Positions 26,319-36,008 of a stretch of DNA of 64,000 nt are shown one piece after another. Under the pieces are notes generated by a model that was not told where the DNA came from, did not search any database, and worked only from the letters and a program-made list of their open reading frames with translations. The translations under genes were made by a program, and so were the position numbers. Positions within the stretch are counted from its first letter, which is position 1; every line of letters begins with the position of its first letter. Source of the DNA: Pseudoalteromonas gelatinilytica (GTDB taxonomy: Bacteria > Pseudomonadota > Gammaproteobacteria > Enterobacterales > Alteromonadaceae); contig NZ_LRRU01000022.1 of the NCBI RefSeq assembly GCF_001641615.1, positions 248,001 to 312,000 on the forward strand, in the 5' to 3' direction.

Positions 26319-29039
26319 TCAAAGAGAATGCGAAGAAAGGGTTGCTTTTGGCTGTTTTTTGGCCTTTGGCTCACTTAAAAGTTCTATTCTTGGTCGGTTA
26401 TCGCTAAATGTCTCGGTAATATACTGCTGCATTTGAGTAAGGCTTAACATATCAAGCGCCTCTAAAAGCTGCTGTTGCATATTAAATTCAGTATCGCGAT
26501 TACCAATTGCTAACCATAAACGTTGCGAGCGCAGGCGTAAATTTTTATCTTTTTCAGCAATGTGTGTGACAAGACCCGCTTTGGCATCGAGCCATTGTTG
26601 TTCAGTAATACTGTTTATTTGCGAGACATAATTGCTAATAAATTGCTGATGACGTTTCAGTATCTCATCTGCACTATGCTTAGGTGACTGCACATAAAAA
26701 GCGATACCTGCACGGGTATTAAATGGGGCATAGCCCGCTCCAACCAAATAGCCAAGTTGTTGTTTGGTTCTTAACTCATTAAAGTAGTCTTGATTTATTA
26801 AATGATTAAGTACCATCATTTGCACTTTTTCAGTGGTGTCATCGGTGCGTGCTTGGTAGTAAAGCACCATCGCATGATCGCTGCAATTTAACGTAAAACG
26901 CTGTTGCTCAACATCGGTAATATCATTGAGTGGTCGCGTTAAATCAATAATCGTGGTGCTGCCAGCTAAGTGTTCAGTCACTTGCTTTTGAAACTTAATA
27001 GCATCACTGCGCTGCCAGTTACCATGTAAAAAAGACTCAACATGCAAAGCTTTAAAAAACTCATTTCTAAAGCAATTAAACTGATGGAAACTGGTATCTT
27101 TTAAAGCTTGCGCTAAGGCATTCGGCTCTGGGTTCCACGGCATGATTTGCGCACCCAAAATACTAAATAACTCACTGACGGGTTTATTTTGATTGCTGTT
27201 TCGCCAGTGTCTCACAAGCTGCTTTTTATACTCAGCAAAGCGTTTTGCACAGATCTCAACATTAAAGAGCGCATCCAGTAATTCATTAACGAGCTCTAAC
27301 TGACTCGATGAAAGGCCCGCAGTGTGTAGGGTTAAGCCGCCTTGGTGCGAGGTTAAATGATAACTAAGGCCTGCCAATTCTGCCGGATAAAATTGCTCAG
27401 CTACACTGTCCATAAACAGGTCGGCAAACAAGCGGGTAAGCGCCATGTGTTTAACATCTTTAATCGCAAAGGTTGAGTCCATTGCTAAGTAAAAGTGTCC
27501 TTTAGCCACCCGAAAAGTCGCATCTTGTTTGAACCAAAAATCAAAGCCCTCTCTTTTGACTAATAATTCTGGTTCATTGGTTGGCTCATCTAATGGCAGT
27601 AGTTCAACATCTTTAGTGAGATAGGGGTTGGCACTAGGCAAGCACATCTGTGGTAATGGTGTGTTTATTTCACTGAGTGCTTCAAGCCAACTTGTTGAGA
27701 TATCTTCTACTTTATAGGGGGTATTGTACCAAGCGGTGGTGTGCTCTGGTTCAACACCTGGATGGATTAGTACCAAGCGCATGTTGTCAGGCGTGAGCCA
27801 TTGCATGGCAATTTCGTGGGCGCAGCGATTAAAGCCTTCCATTAAATAATCGCCTTGCACATAGTTGGCTTCATCGTAATGCTGCATATTAATGCTTAAG
27901 TTACTCACCCAATCAATTAAGCGCGCTTTTTCTTGGTTATCGAAGGCGATTTGTAATAGGTTCTTTTTATCTTGATAAAGACGCGGCAATTTATCGCAGT
28001 TTTGGTTGATTAAGCAGATATACTCAAACACCATTTCGACGATATCTTCATAGTATTCAATACCTTCATCAGTTAACGCCATGCTGATATTAAAATCTTT
28101 GAAGTTACTACCATTAATACCGCCACCTGCTGACAGAGCATTGATCCAACCTTGCTCTTTTAAAATAGAATATAGCGACCCTTTGCCTTCGTAGCCGAGT
28201 AAGTGGGCAATAAAACTAACGGTTTTGTGACGATAAAAGTCATCAATATTTGGCATCGCAAAGCTAATAATGAGCTTTTGCATATGTTTATGAGGTTCAA
28301 TGTGTAACACCTTACCTAAGTCTTGTTTACGGTAAAGTGGCTGCTCTATAATCTCTTTACTTTTAGGCTGCCCTTTTATTTCGCTAAAAAATTGTTTTAC
28401 CCAAGTTGTCATGGTTGCAATATCTTCATTGCTACAGATCACCAGTGTCATCCACTGAGCCTGATAATGACTATCGAAAAAAGCGCGTAGCTCATCACTG
28501 ATGCAACCTTCACGATCCGCAAGAGTTTGCTGATTACCGACCGAAAACTTTGCAAAAGGGTGAGCTGGGTTCACAGTTTCTTTGTGAGCCTGATAAATAC
28601 GTCGGCCATCATCTTTTATTTTTAGCTTAAATTCTGCATCTATAGCATTACGCTCTTTACTGGTTTCTTTAGGATTTAATAGGGGGGCAATAAAAAAGCG
28701 GCTAAATTGCGCCAGTGCTTCAGCAAACTGTTGGTTGTTAATATCAAAGAAGTAGCAAGAGTGCTCTGTGCCAGTCCACGCGTTGGTATTGCCACCAGAC
28801 TGTGATACAAAATTGGAAAATTCGCCCGATTCTGGGTACAAATCAGTGCCTAAAAAAAGCATGTGTTCCAAAAAGTGCGCGAGACCTTGTCTATCAAGGG
28901 GATCGTCGAAATGGCCTGCATTGATTGCCATAGAAGCCGCTGATTTTGTTGACTCTAAGTCTTGCACTAAAAGTACTTTTAGACCATTGTCCAGTGTTAG
29001 GGGCTGATATGTTCTGTTATCATTGCGGCTGATATTCAA
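26319..29039 (-). CDS. M16 family zinc metallopeptidase (insulinase/pitrilysin type)
   Basis: A 906-residue M16A peptidase with two homologous halves. The zinc site is the inverted motif HFLEH (His55, Glu58, His59), with the distal glutamate in AIDAEFKLK. The second half lacks the catalytic motif, as usual. Overall it resembles pitrilysin (PtrA), but no signal peptide is visible at the N-terminus (MNISRNDNRTYQPL), so a cytoplasmic enzyme closer to insulysin is likely. Substrates would be mid-sized peptides. It is a single gene. Confidence 0.92.
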   Translation of the reverse strand: MNISRNDNRTYQPLTLDNGLKVLLVQDLESTKSAASMAINAGHFDDPLDRQGLAHFLEHMLFLGTDLYPESGEFSNFVSQSGGNTNAWTGTEHSCYFFDINNQQFAEALAQFSRFFIAPLLNPKETSKERNAIDAEFKLKIKDDGRRIYQAHKETVNPAHPFAKFSVGNQQTLADREGCISDELRAFFDSHYQAQWMTLVICSNEDIATMTTWVKQFFSEIKGQPKSKEIIEQPLYRKQDLGKVLHIEPHKHMQKLIISFAMPNIDDFYRHKTVSFIAHLLGYEGKGSLYSILKEQGWINALSAGGGINGSNFKDFNISMALTDEGIEYYEDIVEMVFEYICLINQNCDKLPRLYQDKKNLLQIAFDNQEKARLIDWVSNLSINMQHYDEANYVQGDYLMEGFNRCAHEIAMQWLTPDNMRLVLIHPGVEPEHTTAWYNTPYKVEDISTSWLEALSEINTPLPQMCLPSANPYLTKDVELLPLDEPTNEPELLVKREGFDFWFKQDATFRVAKGHFYLAMDSTFAIKDVKHMALTRLFADLFMDSVAEQFYPAELAGLSYHLTSHQGGLTLHTAGLSSSQLELVNELLDALFNVEICAKRFAEYKKQLVRHWRNSNQNKPVSELFSILGAQIMPWNPEPNALAQALKDTSFHQFNCFRNEFFKALHVESFLHGNWQRSDAIKFQKQVTEHLAGSTTIIDLTRPLNDITDVEQQRFTLNCSDHAMVLYYQARTDDTTEKVQMMVLNHLINQDYFNELRTKQQLGYLVGAGYAPFNTRAGIAFYVQSPKHSADEILKRHQQFISNYVSQINSITEQQWLDAKAGLVTHIAEKDKNLRLRSQRLWLAIGNRDTEFNMQQQLLEALDMLSLTQMQQYITETFSDNRPRIELLSEPKAKKQPKATLSSHSL

Positions 29040-29234
29040 AAGATGCTCCTGAAAGAATGCGTTAATGTCTTAACAACAGATGATATTTTCAGGAAAGCTA
29101 AAAAAGACAGAGCTACGAAAATCTACCTGAATATCATAAGCGGATGTTTAATGTATCTAGTGATGATATTCTAATATAGCGAACAATCAAGCAAACTGGC
29201 TACTGTTTTATATTCTTTAATCGGTTGATTTTTT

Positions 29235-29711
29235 ATGAAAACAATCTTAATCATGCGCCATGGCGAAGCTACGCCAATGCAAGCAGATGATGCAGCAAGA
29301 CAACTGACCGAGACCGGTCACCAAGAAGCCAGTAGAATGGGGCAGTGGTTAGCAACACACCATAAACCTGACGCTTTGTTGGTAAGTCCTTACATTCGTG
29401 CACAACAGACTGCTGCCGATGCGACACAACATATTTCGTTACAATTTAATGAAACCTGTAGCGATATTACCCCTGATGGTGTTCCGCAAGTTGCTGCTGA
29501 TTATCTTGAAACGCTGATTGCTATGCATCCACAGTGCAACACCTGGTTAGTCGTTGCCCATATGCCCATTGTTAGTTACTTAGTTGATCAGTTAAGTCCT
29601 GGTCATATGCCAATTTTCAATACTGGTGCGGTTGCTGTTATCGAATATGATGAACATAAACAGCGCAGTCACTACCTCAGTATTCACTCGCCAAATAACG
29701 TCGAAATATAA
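29235..29711 (+). CDS. sixA: Phosphohistidine phosphatase SixA
   Basis: A 158-residue histidine phosphatase. The catalytic motif MRHGEAT is at residues 7-13, followed by LLVSPYIRAQQTA and the second histidine in WLVVAHMPIVSYLV. SixA removes phosphate from phosphohistidine of phosphocarrier or Hpt proteins. In E. coli sixA lies beside fadIJ; here it lies about 15 kb away, beside ridA-like and ASCH genes. Confidence 0.93.
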   Translation: MKTILIMRHGEATPMQADDAARQLTETGHQEASRMGQWLATHHKPDALLVSPYIRAQQTAADATQHISLQFNETCSDITPDGVPQVAADYLETLIAMHPQCNTWLVVAHMPIVSYLVDQLSPGHMPIFNTGAVAVIEYDEHKQRSHYLSIHSPNNVEI

Positions 29712-29761
29712 CAGTGGATTTGCTAAATTAGCGCCACTGTTAATTTTTTTAAGTTCTTACT

Positions 29762-30112
29762 ATGACAATCGAACGTTTACAAACCGGTGCGCGTATGAGC
29801 CGCATCGTTAAGCATAACGGCACTGTATACCTATGCGGCCAAGTTTGTGCTGATGCTGAAAAAGATATCACCGAACAAACTCAAACCATGTTAGACAAGG
29901 TCGAAGCGCTACTTATTGAAGCGGGTAGTAGCAAAGAGCACATGCTAAGCGCCACAATTTACCTGAAAAGCATGGAATACTTTGCACAAATGAACGCTGT
30001 TTGGGATGCATGGGTACCACAGGGTCATGCACCTGCTCGCGCTTGTGTTGAGGCCAAAATGGCGCGCGATGCGCTATTAGTTGAGATTTCTGTCGTTGCA
30101 GCCGTTAAGTAA
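29762..30112 (+). CDS. RidA family protein (YoaB-like)
   Basis: A 116-residue Rid/YjgF protein, probably a homotrimer, that may hydrolyse reactive enamines or imines. It opens [20 protein letters not shown] and has [19 protein letters not shown] near the end; the arginine equivalent to the RidA active-site Arg is in ARACVEA. Closest by pattern to E. coli YoaB (WDAWV.GHAP) rather than to canonical RidA. Its end overlaps the nominal start of the ASCH gene. Confidence 0.88.
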   Translation: MTIERLQTGARMSRIVKHNGTVYLCGQVCADAEKDITEQTQTMLDKVEALLIEAGSSKEHMLSATIYLKSMEYFAQMNAVWDAWVPQGHAPARACVEAKMARDALLVEISVVAAVK

Positions 30113-30131
30113 CGAGCAGCGTATAGCGCAA

Positions 30132-30572
30132 ATGATTGCTCGCTTTAATGAGCAATCAGGGCGCGAAGTGAGTGAACTGCCAAGTTGGCATTTTTGCGAC
30201 AATGAGCAAGATGCCAATGACTGCGCATTGCTGGTTTTAAATGGTGTAAAACAAGCAACAACCCCTTCACTTTATTGGTTTAAAGCCAATAATGAAGCCC
30301 TTCCTGAAGTTGGTGATTTAGCCATTTTTACCAATTGGCAGGGACAGCCACTCGGCATAATTGAAACCGTCTCTGTAACTATTACCCCATATAATCAAAT
30401 AAGCGCCGATTACGCCGCATTAGAAGGCGAGGGCGACAAAAGCCTTGAGTACTGGCAGCGTGTGCATTGGGATTATTATCAGCGAGAGCTCGCAGGTACA
30501 GGCTATCATTGTCACCCTGAGATGCCGTTGGTGTGTGAGCAGTTTAAGTTAGTTTTCAAGGAGTCAGAATGA
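30132..30572 (+). CDS. ASCH domain protein (YhfF-like)
   Basis: A protein with the ASCH fold: WHFCDNEQDANDCALLVLNGVKQATT, then GDLAIFTNWQGQPLGIIETVSV, and the end YWQRVHWDYYQREL and PLVCEQFKLV. ASCH domains bind RNA or hydrolyse modified nucleosides; the family function here is not settled. The frame continues upstream to a TTG at 30081 inside ridA, but the first ATG (30132) is chosen; neither has a convincing ribosome site, so up to 17 extra residues are possible. It overlaps the SDR gene by 4 bases. Confidence 0.78.
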   Translation: MIARFNEQSGREVSELPSWHFCDNEQDANDCALLVLNGVKQATTPSLYWFKANNEALPEVGDLAIFTNWQGQPLGIIETVSVTITPYNQISADYAALEGEGDKSLEYWQRVHWDYYQRELAGTGYHCHPEMPLVCEQFKLVFKESE

Positions 30573-31303
30573 GCACGAATCCTGTGGTTCTTATTACCGG
30601 AGGCGGCCGCGGTATAGGCGCAGCGACAGCAAAGCTGTTTGCTAAACATGGCTATGATGTGTGTATTAATTATAAGTCAGATCAAGCAAGTGCAGAGCAA
30701 GTCGCTGATAAGTTAAAAGCCTATGGCGTGAATGCGTATTCGTTGCAAGCTGATATTGCCGATGAGCAGCAAGTGCTCGCCATGTTCGCTAAATTAGATG
30801 CTAAGGTTTCGCGGTTAGATGTATTAGTTAATAACGCAGCGATGATGATGCCGCAAATGCCGTTATTAGAGATGGATGCTAAGCGTATCAACGCTATTTT
30901 AAGTTGTAATGTTACTGGCGCCTTTCTGTGTGCGCGAGAAGCAATAAAGCGTATGGACAAAGGTAGTATTGTCAATGTTTCATCGGGTGCGTCGCGAACA
31001 GGCTCGCCAAATGAATATTTAGATTATGCCGCATCCAAAGGAGCGCTTGATACTTTCACGATTGGCCTTGCCAAAGAAGTCGCGAGTAAAGGTATTCGGG
31101 TAAACGCGGTAAGGCCAGGCCTTATTTATACCGATATGCACCGTGATGGCGGTGAAGCAAACCGAGTCGATAGGTTAAAATCTAAGTTGCCACTAGGACG
31201 CGGTGGTGAGGCTGATGAGGTCGCTTCAGCAATTTATTTTTTGGCAAGTGAGCAAGCCTCATTCACAACGGGCAGTTTTATCGATGTATCTGGTGGCTTA
31301 TAA
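30569..31303 (+). CDS. SDR family oxidoreductase (YgfF-like)
   Basis: A 244-residue classical short-chain dehydrogenase. The NAD(P) site is TGGGRGIG near the N-terminus, with NNAA (about 90), the catalytic Ser in NVSSGAS, and YAASK with Tyr/Lys. The C-terminal part (RPGLIYTDMHRDGGEANRVDRLK) closely resembles E. coli YgfF. The substrate is not known. It follows the ASCH gene with a 4-base overlap; a GGAG ribosome site is upstream. Confidence 0.9.
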   Translation: MSTNPVVLITGGGRGIGAATAKLFAKHGYDVCINYKSDQASAEQVADKLKAYGVNAYSLQADIADEQQVLAMFAKLDAKVSRLDVLVNNAAMMMPQMPLLEMDAKRINAILSCNVTGAFLCAREAIKRMDKGSIVNVSSGASRTGSPNEYLDYAASKGALDTFTIGLAKEVASKGIRVNAVRPGLIYTDMHRDGGEANRVDRLKSKLPLGRGGEADEVASAIYFLASEQASFTTGSFIDVSGGL

Positions 31304-31305
31304 AA

Positions 31306-32226
31306 CTAAAGTAAAATACTTAACCAAATACTAAAGCTCACTACACTCAATACTGTTGAAAGCACGACGCTACTTGCCAGTGTTGCTTGGTGTTGCTTAA
31401 TTTGATTGGCGATTAGATAAGCGTTGACCCCTAAAGGAGAAGCGCTTAAAAGTACTAACACGTTCAGTAATGATTGCTCTAGGTGGAATACGCTGCCTGC
31501 AAAAAAGTAGACCCCGCACGGTAACACAATAAGCTTGATGATGGTTGCGATGATTGAGGCTTGTAAGTTGTCGGCCACTTTATAAAACGCAAGGTTCGCC
31601 CCTAATACAAAAAGCGCACAGGCAATGGCAGGTTTGGCAAGTAGACTCAGGCCATTTGCCAAATCATCAAAAAGTGTAAAGCCAAGTAGGTTAACAGCCA
31701 AGCCGCTACTGATACTTAACACGACTGGATTCAGCAGCATGTTTTTAGCAAATGCTTGCCAAGAGAATGTTTGCTGCGACTTCGCACTGAGCAAAAAGGT
31801 AAGGGTAAACAAAAGTGCGCTATGAAAAGTAATGATCATAAACACAATGCCAACCATCTGTTGCCCAAGTGCAGCAATAATAATAGGCAAACCTACCAGT
31901 ACCGTATTTGAGTAACTACTGCCAAGAGCAAATACAGCATGACGTGACGGCGCAGAGTGCTTGCTAATGAGATAGTGGTCAATCACATAGCCCAGGGCGT
32001 AAATGGCCAGTACTGGGATGTAAAAGCTCAAAAACCCTGCAATAGACACACTATTTTGTAAATCGGCTTGGGCCATATTTAAAAATAGAAAAGCAGGCAC
32101 ACTGATGTAAAAAGTAAACTTACTTAACCCTGCAATATGCTCTTTCGATAAAAATTTGCTTCGCGAGCTGATGTAACCACTTAACACGATAAAAATCAGT
32201 GGAAAGATAATCGAAAAAATATGCAC
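31306..32226 (-). CDS. AEC family transporter (auxin efflux carrier type)
   Basis: A 306-residue inner-membrane protein with about ten membrane helices, in two blocks of five around a central loop (about 140-170). Hallmarks are the proline in YISVPAFLFLNMA in helix 2, GSSYSNTVLVGLPI, and ASPLGVNAYLIANQ near the C-terminus. AEC proteins move small organic anions such as malate. The substrate cannot be assigned. It converges with the SDR gene after 2 bases. Confidence 0.88.
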   Translation of the reverse strand: MHIFSIIFPLIFIVLSGYISSRSKFLSKEHIAGLSKFTFYISVPAFLFLNMAQADLQNSVSIAGFLSFYIPVLAIYALGYVIDHYLISKHSAPSRHAVFALGSSYSNTVLVGLPIIIAALGQQMVGIVFMIITFHSALLFTLTFLLSAKSQQTFSWQAFAKNMLLNPVVLSISSGLAVNLLGFTLFDDLANGLSLLAKPAIACALFVLGANLAFYKVADNLQASIIATIIKLIVLPCGVYFFAGSVFHLEQSLLNVLVLLSASPLGVNAYLIANQIKQHQATLASSVVLSTVLSVVSFSIWLSILL

Positions 32227-32250
32227 TTTAGGCCTTATGACAAGAAGACG

Positions 32251-32808
32251 TTAGCGTCTGAACTCATCACTTTGTGGAAGATTAATTAAAATAAGTACCG
32301 CCCCTTTACCACCAAATTCAAGGGGTGCTTGGTGCATCGCAATCACATCAGGGTGTTGCACTAAATATTGCGGTACCTTGTGTTTAAGTATGCGCTCACC
32401 AATGCCATGCACAACACAAGCGCAATAGTAATGCTGTTTTTTACACTCATGAATTAATCCAGCTAGCTCATCTTTGGCTAATTCTTTATTTAAGCCATGT
32501 AAATCAAGGGTTAACTCAGGTGGGTAATCTCCACGGCGAAGTTGCTTTGCTAAAAAGCTATCGTGACCTGGTTTGACATAACTTACAGTGCCATGAGTGT
32601 CGATGTCTGGTACATATTCATCAGAAAAGAAAAATTCTGCCTGATGTTGCTTTTTTTGCTGGGAAAATTGCTTCGCTTGTGACACTTTAGGCTTATTGGT
32701 GAATCGAATAGTGTCTTGTTTAAATGCTTTGGCACCACTGATACTCTGACGAAATAAGTCAATATCGTCAGTGCTGATGTGGTTGTTGGCGTGGGGATCT
32801 TTTTTCAT
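32251..32808 (-). CDS. smrB: Endonuclease SmrB (ribosome rescue)
   Basis: A 185-residue protein with a basic N-terminal extension (about 1-75) and a C-terminal Smr domain (about 95-180): LTLDLHGLNKELAKDELA with the DLHG motif, and VVHGIGERILKHKVPQYL with HGxG. SmrB cuts mRNA between collided ribosomes and so frees them for rescue. The N-terminal extension is the ribosome-binding part in E. coli. It is divergent from prmB with a short intergenic region, the same arrangement as in E. coli. Confidence 0.93.
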   Translation of the reverse strand: MKKDPHANNHISTDDIDLFRQSISGAKAFKQDTIRFTNKPKVSQAKQFSQQKKQHQAEFFFSDEYVPDIDTHGTVSYVKPGHDSFLAKQLRRGDYPPELTLDLHGLNKELAKDELAGLIHECKKQHYYCACVVHGIGERILKHKVPQYLVQHPDVIAMHQAPLEFGGKGAVLILINLPQSDEFRR

Positions 32809-32909
32809 GGCGGCAGTCTAAACAAAAAAACGCTAAAAATCGAGTAAAAACCAACTGAAAAGACGGTACAATACGCGTCAGAACAGACTTTGAAAGTTAA
32901 GGAACATAC

Positions 32910-33845
32910 ATGAACCATTTCCAGATTGAAGACGCAATTTTAGACGAGGCAATTGCAGAACTTTCAACGTTGCATGATTGGTTACGTTGGACAACCAGTC
33001 AATTTGCCAGCAGTGGTATTTTCTTTGGGCACGGCACAGATAATGCGTGGGATGAAGCAGTTAGCTTATTGTTACCCGCATTAAGTTTGCCAATCGATGC
33101 GCCAAAAGAGCTAATGCATGCGCGTTTAACCAGCACCGAGAAAAACCGTTTAGCTGAACTAATTGCAGAGCGTATTAATGATTGTACGCCAGTACCGTAC
33201 CTGACCAACACCGCGTGGTTTGCAGGTATGCCGTTTTATGTTGATGAGCGCGTGTTAATTCCACGTTCGCCATTTGCTGAGCTAATAAACAATCGCTTTG
33301 CACCTTGGTTAGAAGAGCCAAGCTCAGTAACGCGCATTCTTGATTTATGCACTGGCTCTGCATGTATTGCTATTGCACTTGCACAAGCATTCGAAGATGC
33401 ACAGGTTGATGCGGTTGATATTTCATATGAAGCGCTCGAAGTTGCAGATATTAATATTAGCGATTACATGCTAAATGACCGTGTACTGCCAATTCAATCA
33501 GATGTGTTTAGTGGTGTTCCGGGTCAAAAATATGACCTGATCGTAGCTAACCCACCGTATGTTGACGCTGAAGATATGGCTGATTTACCTCGTGAATTCC
33601 ATCACGAGCCAGAGCTTGGTTTAGCATCGGGTCATGATGGTCTTGATGTTACTCGCACCATCCTAGCTGAAGCTGCAGAGCATCTAACTGATAACGGTTT
33701 GTTATTTGTCGAAGTTGGTAACTCTATGGTACATATGGAAGAGCTGTACCCAGGCGCACCATTTGAATGGATTGAATTCGAACAAGGTGGCCTTGGTGTG
33801 TTTGTGATCAGCAAACAGCAGCTTGTTAACTATTTCGAAGATTAA
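32910..33845 (+). CDS. prmB: Ribosomal protein L3 glutamine methyltransferase PrmB
   Basis: A 311-residue class I SAM-dependent methyltransferase that methylates a glutamine of ribosomal protein L3. The N-terminal helical domain is about 1-110; the SAM site is LDLCTGSACIAIALA and the catalytic motif is VANPPYVDAEDM (NPPY). AEHLTDNGLLFVEVGNSM follows. It precedes aroC by 65 bases, an arrangement conserved in gammaproteobacteria. An AAGGAAC ribosome site precedes the ATG. Confidence 0.94.
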   Translation: MNHFQIEDAILDEAIAELSTLHDWLRWTTSQFASSGIFFGHGTDNAWDEAVSLLLPALSLPIDAPKELMHARLTSTEKNRLAELIAERINDCTPVPYLTNTAWFAGMPFYVDERVLIPRSPFAELINNRFAPWLEEPSSVTRILDLCTGSACIAIALAQAFEDAQVDAVDISYEALEVADINISDYMLNDRVLPIQSDVFSGVPGQKYDLIVANPPYVDAEDMADLPREFHHEPELGLASGHDGLDVTRTILAEAAEHLTDNGLLFVEVGNSMVHMEELYPGAPFEWIEFEQGGLGVFVISKQQLVNYFED

Positions 33846-33860
33846 CAGCAGATTTTAAAA

Positions 33861-33880
33861 GCCGAGCCTGAGGGCTCGGT
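33861..33880 (+). other. Hairpin between prmB and aroC
   Basis: CCGAGCC / TGA / GGGCTCGG stem with no following T-run. It is more likely an RNA processing or stability hairpin, or a weak attenuator, than a terminator. Confidence 0.5.
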
Positions 33881-33910
33881 CTCAGTAGTCATTAGGAATG
33901 AGGAAAATTA

Positions 33911-35008
33911 ATGGCAGGTAATAGCATCGGGCAACTATTTAAAGTGTCCACCTTTGGTGAGAGCCACGGCGTTGCATTAGGCGGCGTTGTTGATGGCACA
34001 CCAGCAGGTCTTGAAATTAGCGAGGCCGATTTACAAATTGATTTAGACCGTCGTAAGCCGGGGCAAAGTCGTTATACAACACAGCGCCGCGAAAGTGACG
34101 AAGTAAAAATTCTTTCTGGTGTTTTCGAAGGTAAAACCACAGGTACTAGCATAGGTTTACTGATTGAAAACACCGATCAACGTTCAAAAGATTACGGCAA
34201 AATTGCCGATGTATTTCGCCCAGGTCATGGTGATTATACCTATTGGCATAAGTACGGTATCCGTGATTATCGAGGTGGTGGTCGCTCTTCTGCCCGTGAA
34301 ACGGCGATTCGTGTAGCGGCGGGTGCAATTGCAAAAAAATACCTAAAACAATTTCATGGTATTGAAGTACGTGCTTGTTTGAGCCAGCTTGGGCCAATTA
34401 GAGCTGAAGATTACAACTGGGATGAAGTGGAAAACAATGCATTTTTCTTCCCGGATCCGAGTAAATTAGATGCGCTTGATGAATACATGCGCGACCTAAA
34501 AAAACAAGGTGATTCGGTAGGCGCTAAAGTTAAAGTGGTTGCTAAAAATGTGCCTGTTGGTCTCGGTGAGCCAGTATTTGATCGCCTAGATGCAGAGCTT
34601 GCACACTCATTAATGAGCATTAATGCGGTAAAAGGCGTTGAGATTGGTGATGGCTTTGATGTGGTTGAGCAAAAGGGCTCTGAACACCGTGATGAGTTAA
34701 CTCCTGATGGGTTTACATCAAATCACGCGGGCGGTGTACTTGCGGGTATCTCGACAGGGCAAGACATCATTGCCTCTATCGCACTTAAGCCAACTTCAAG
34801 CATTACCATACCGGGTAACAGCATTAATACCAGCAACGAAGCGGTAGAGATGATCACCAAAGGACGTCATGATCCCTGTGTAGGTATTCGTGCTATTCCT
34901 ATTGCTGAGGCGATGATGGCGATTACTTTAATGGATCACTTATTGCGCCAACGTGGTCAAAACCCACATGTAAGCCACGAACATGGACCAATCAAAGGTT
35001 CTATTTAA
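33911..35008 (+). CDS. aroC: Chorismate synthase AroC
   Basis: A 365-residue FMN-dependent enzyme making chorismate from EPSP, the final step of the shikimate pathway. The family signatures are [14 protein letters not shown] (about 16-29), then [21 protein letters not shown] by position (about 100-125), and [17 protein letters not shown] (about 270). Length matches E. coli AroC (361). GAGGAAAAT before the ATG is the ribosome site. Confidence 0.97.
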   Translation: MAGNSIGQLFKVSTFGESHGVALGGVVDGTPAGLEISEADLQIDLDRRKPGQSRYTTQRRESDEVKILSGVFEGKTTGTSIGLLIENTDQRSKDYGKIADVFRPGHGDYTYWHKYGIRDYRGGGRSSARETAIRVAAGAIAKKYLKQFHGIEVRACLSQLGPIRAEDYNWDEVENNAFFFPDPSKLDALDEYMRDLKKQGDSVGAKVKVVAKNVPVGLGEPVFDRLDAELAHSLMSINAVKGVEIGDGFDVVEQKGSEHRDELTPDGFTSNHAGGVLAGISTGQDIIASIALKPTSSITIPGNSINTSNEAVEMITKGRHDPCVGIRAIPIAEAMMAITLMDHLLRQRGQNPHVSHEHGPIKGSI

Positions 35009-35040
35009 GCGCAGTATTAAATAAAGTAAACGCAGTTAAT

Positions 35041-35070
35041 GAGCGCGATGATTATCATCGCGCTTTTTTA
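35041..35070. terminator. Intrinsic terminator of aroC
   Basis: GCGCGATGA / TTA / TCATCGCGC with six Ts, between aroC and the convergent LysR gene. The T-run reaches the LysR stop codon. Confidence 0.9.
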
Positions 35071-35907
35071 TGTCTTAATCATTTCGACAAGCTGCTTAAG
35101 CTGTTCATGACTGAGAGGGTTGTGGGCGTGATTACCGTATAGCAGGACGATATCAATGACAGGCAGTACCGGAAGTGAGTTATCGCTCATCTCTTCCACA
35201 CCCGATTGCATGCTTATTCGCGCCATACTGCCAATTGCCAGCCCTTGTTTAATCAAGCCATGTAACGCTCCCGCTGAGCCACAACAGGCAATAATATTAA
35301 AACGACGCTCGGCCTTTAATAGACCCTCAATACTGGCTTGGTGAAACTTACAGTCTCGTTGAAACAAGGCGATTGGAAGTGGGGTTGAATCGTTAATCTC
35401 AAAAGCAGGGCTTTTCACCCACACGCCTTGGCTTGATTGCAATAAGTAGCCTTCTTCGCTGTCTGGCGAGCGAGTGGCAATCACCAAATCGAGCATACCT
35501 TGGTCTAGTTTGGCTCTAAGCTCAGTACTAGGGGCGCAGCTTATTTGTAAATCCAGTGCATTAAACTGTTGGTGTAAAGCATCAACAAGCTCTGGTAGTA
35601 AAGAGTGGGCATAGTCATCAGGACAACCAATGCGCACACGTAAATTGCCAGTGCCTGCTTTTAATTGCTTAAAGGCTTCATCATGAAGCGCTATCAATTG
35701 CTTTGCATAGCTTGCTAGCTGGTGGCCTTGATGGGTTAGCACCAACTGACGGCCTTGCTTTTCAAATAGCGGACTTGCGAGGTCTTGTTCAAGCTTTTTC
35801 ATTTGCATACTTACCGCAGATTGGGTTCTGCAAATTTGTGCTGCAGCACGGGTGAAACTGCCTGTATCAACAAAAGCACAAAAAGTTCTGAGGGCATCAA
35901 TATCCAT
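35068..35907 (-). CDS. LysR family transcriptional regulator
   Basis: A 279-residue regulator with an N-terminal winged helix-turn-helix (about 1-60): DALRTFCAFVDTGSFTRAAA, then QICRTQSAVSMQMKKLEQDL, and a C-terminal substrate-binding domain (about 88-279). It is divergent from the GST gene, the usual arrangement of a LysR regulator and its target. The short intergenic region (35908-36008) should hold the operator. The ligand is unknown. Confidence 0.92.
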   Translation of the reverse strand: MDIDALRTFCAFVDTGSFTRAAAQICRTQSAVSMQMKKLEQDLASPLFEKQGRQLVLTHQGHQLASYAKQLIALHDEAFKQLKAGTGNLRVRIGCPDDYAHSLLPELVDALHQQFNALDLQISCAPSTELRAKLDQGMLDLVIATRSPDSEEGYLLQSSQGVWVKSPAFEINDSTPLPIALFQRDCKFHQASIEGLLKAERRFNIIACCGSAGALHGLIKQGLAIGSMARISMQSGVEEMSDNSLPVLPVIDIVLLYGNHAHNPLSHEQLKQLVEMIKT

Positions 35908-36008
35908 AATGTATCAGCTTTTCTTATAGGTAGCATAAAAACAATTGGCGAGTAATTACCCAATTGCTGTTTTATAGTGGGTCTAATCTAAACGTTAAAG
36001 GAAGCACA

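Noticed and set aside
33861-33880. Hairpin between prmB and aroC as terminator
   Set aside because: No T-run follows; it is recorded as a structure only.
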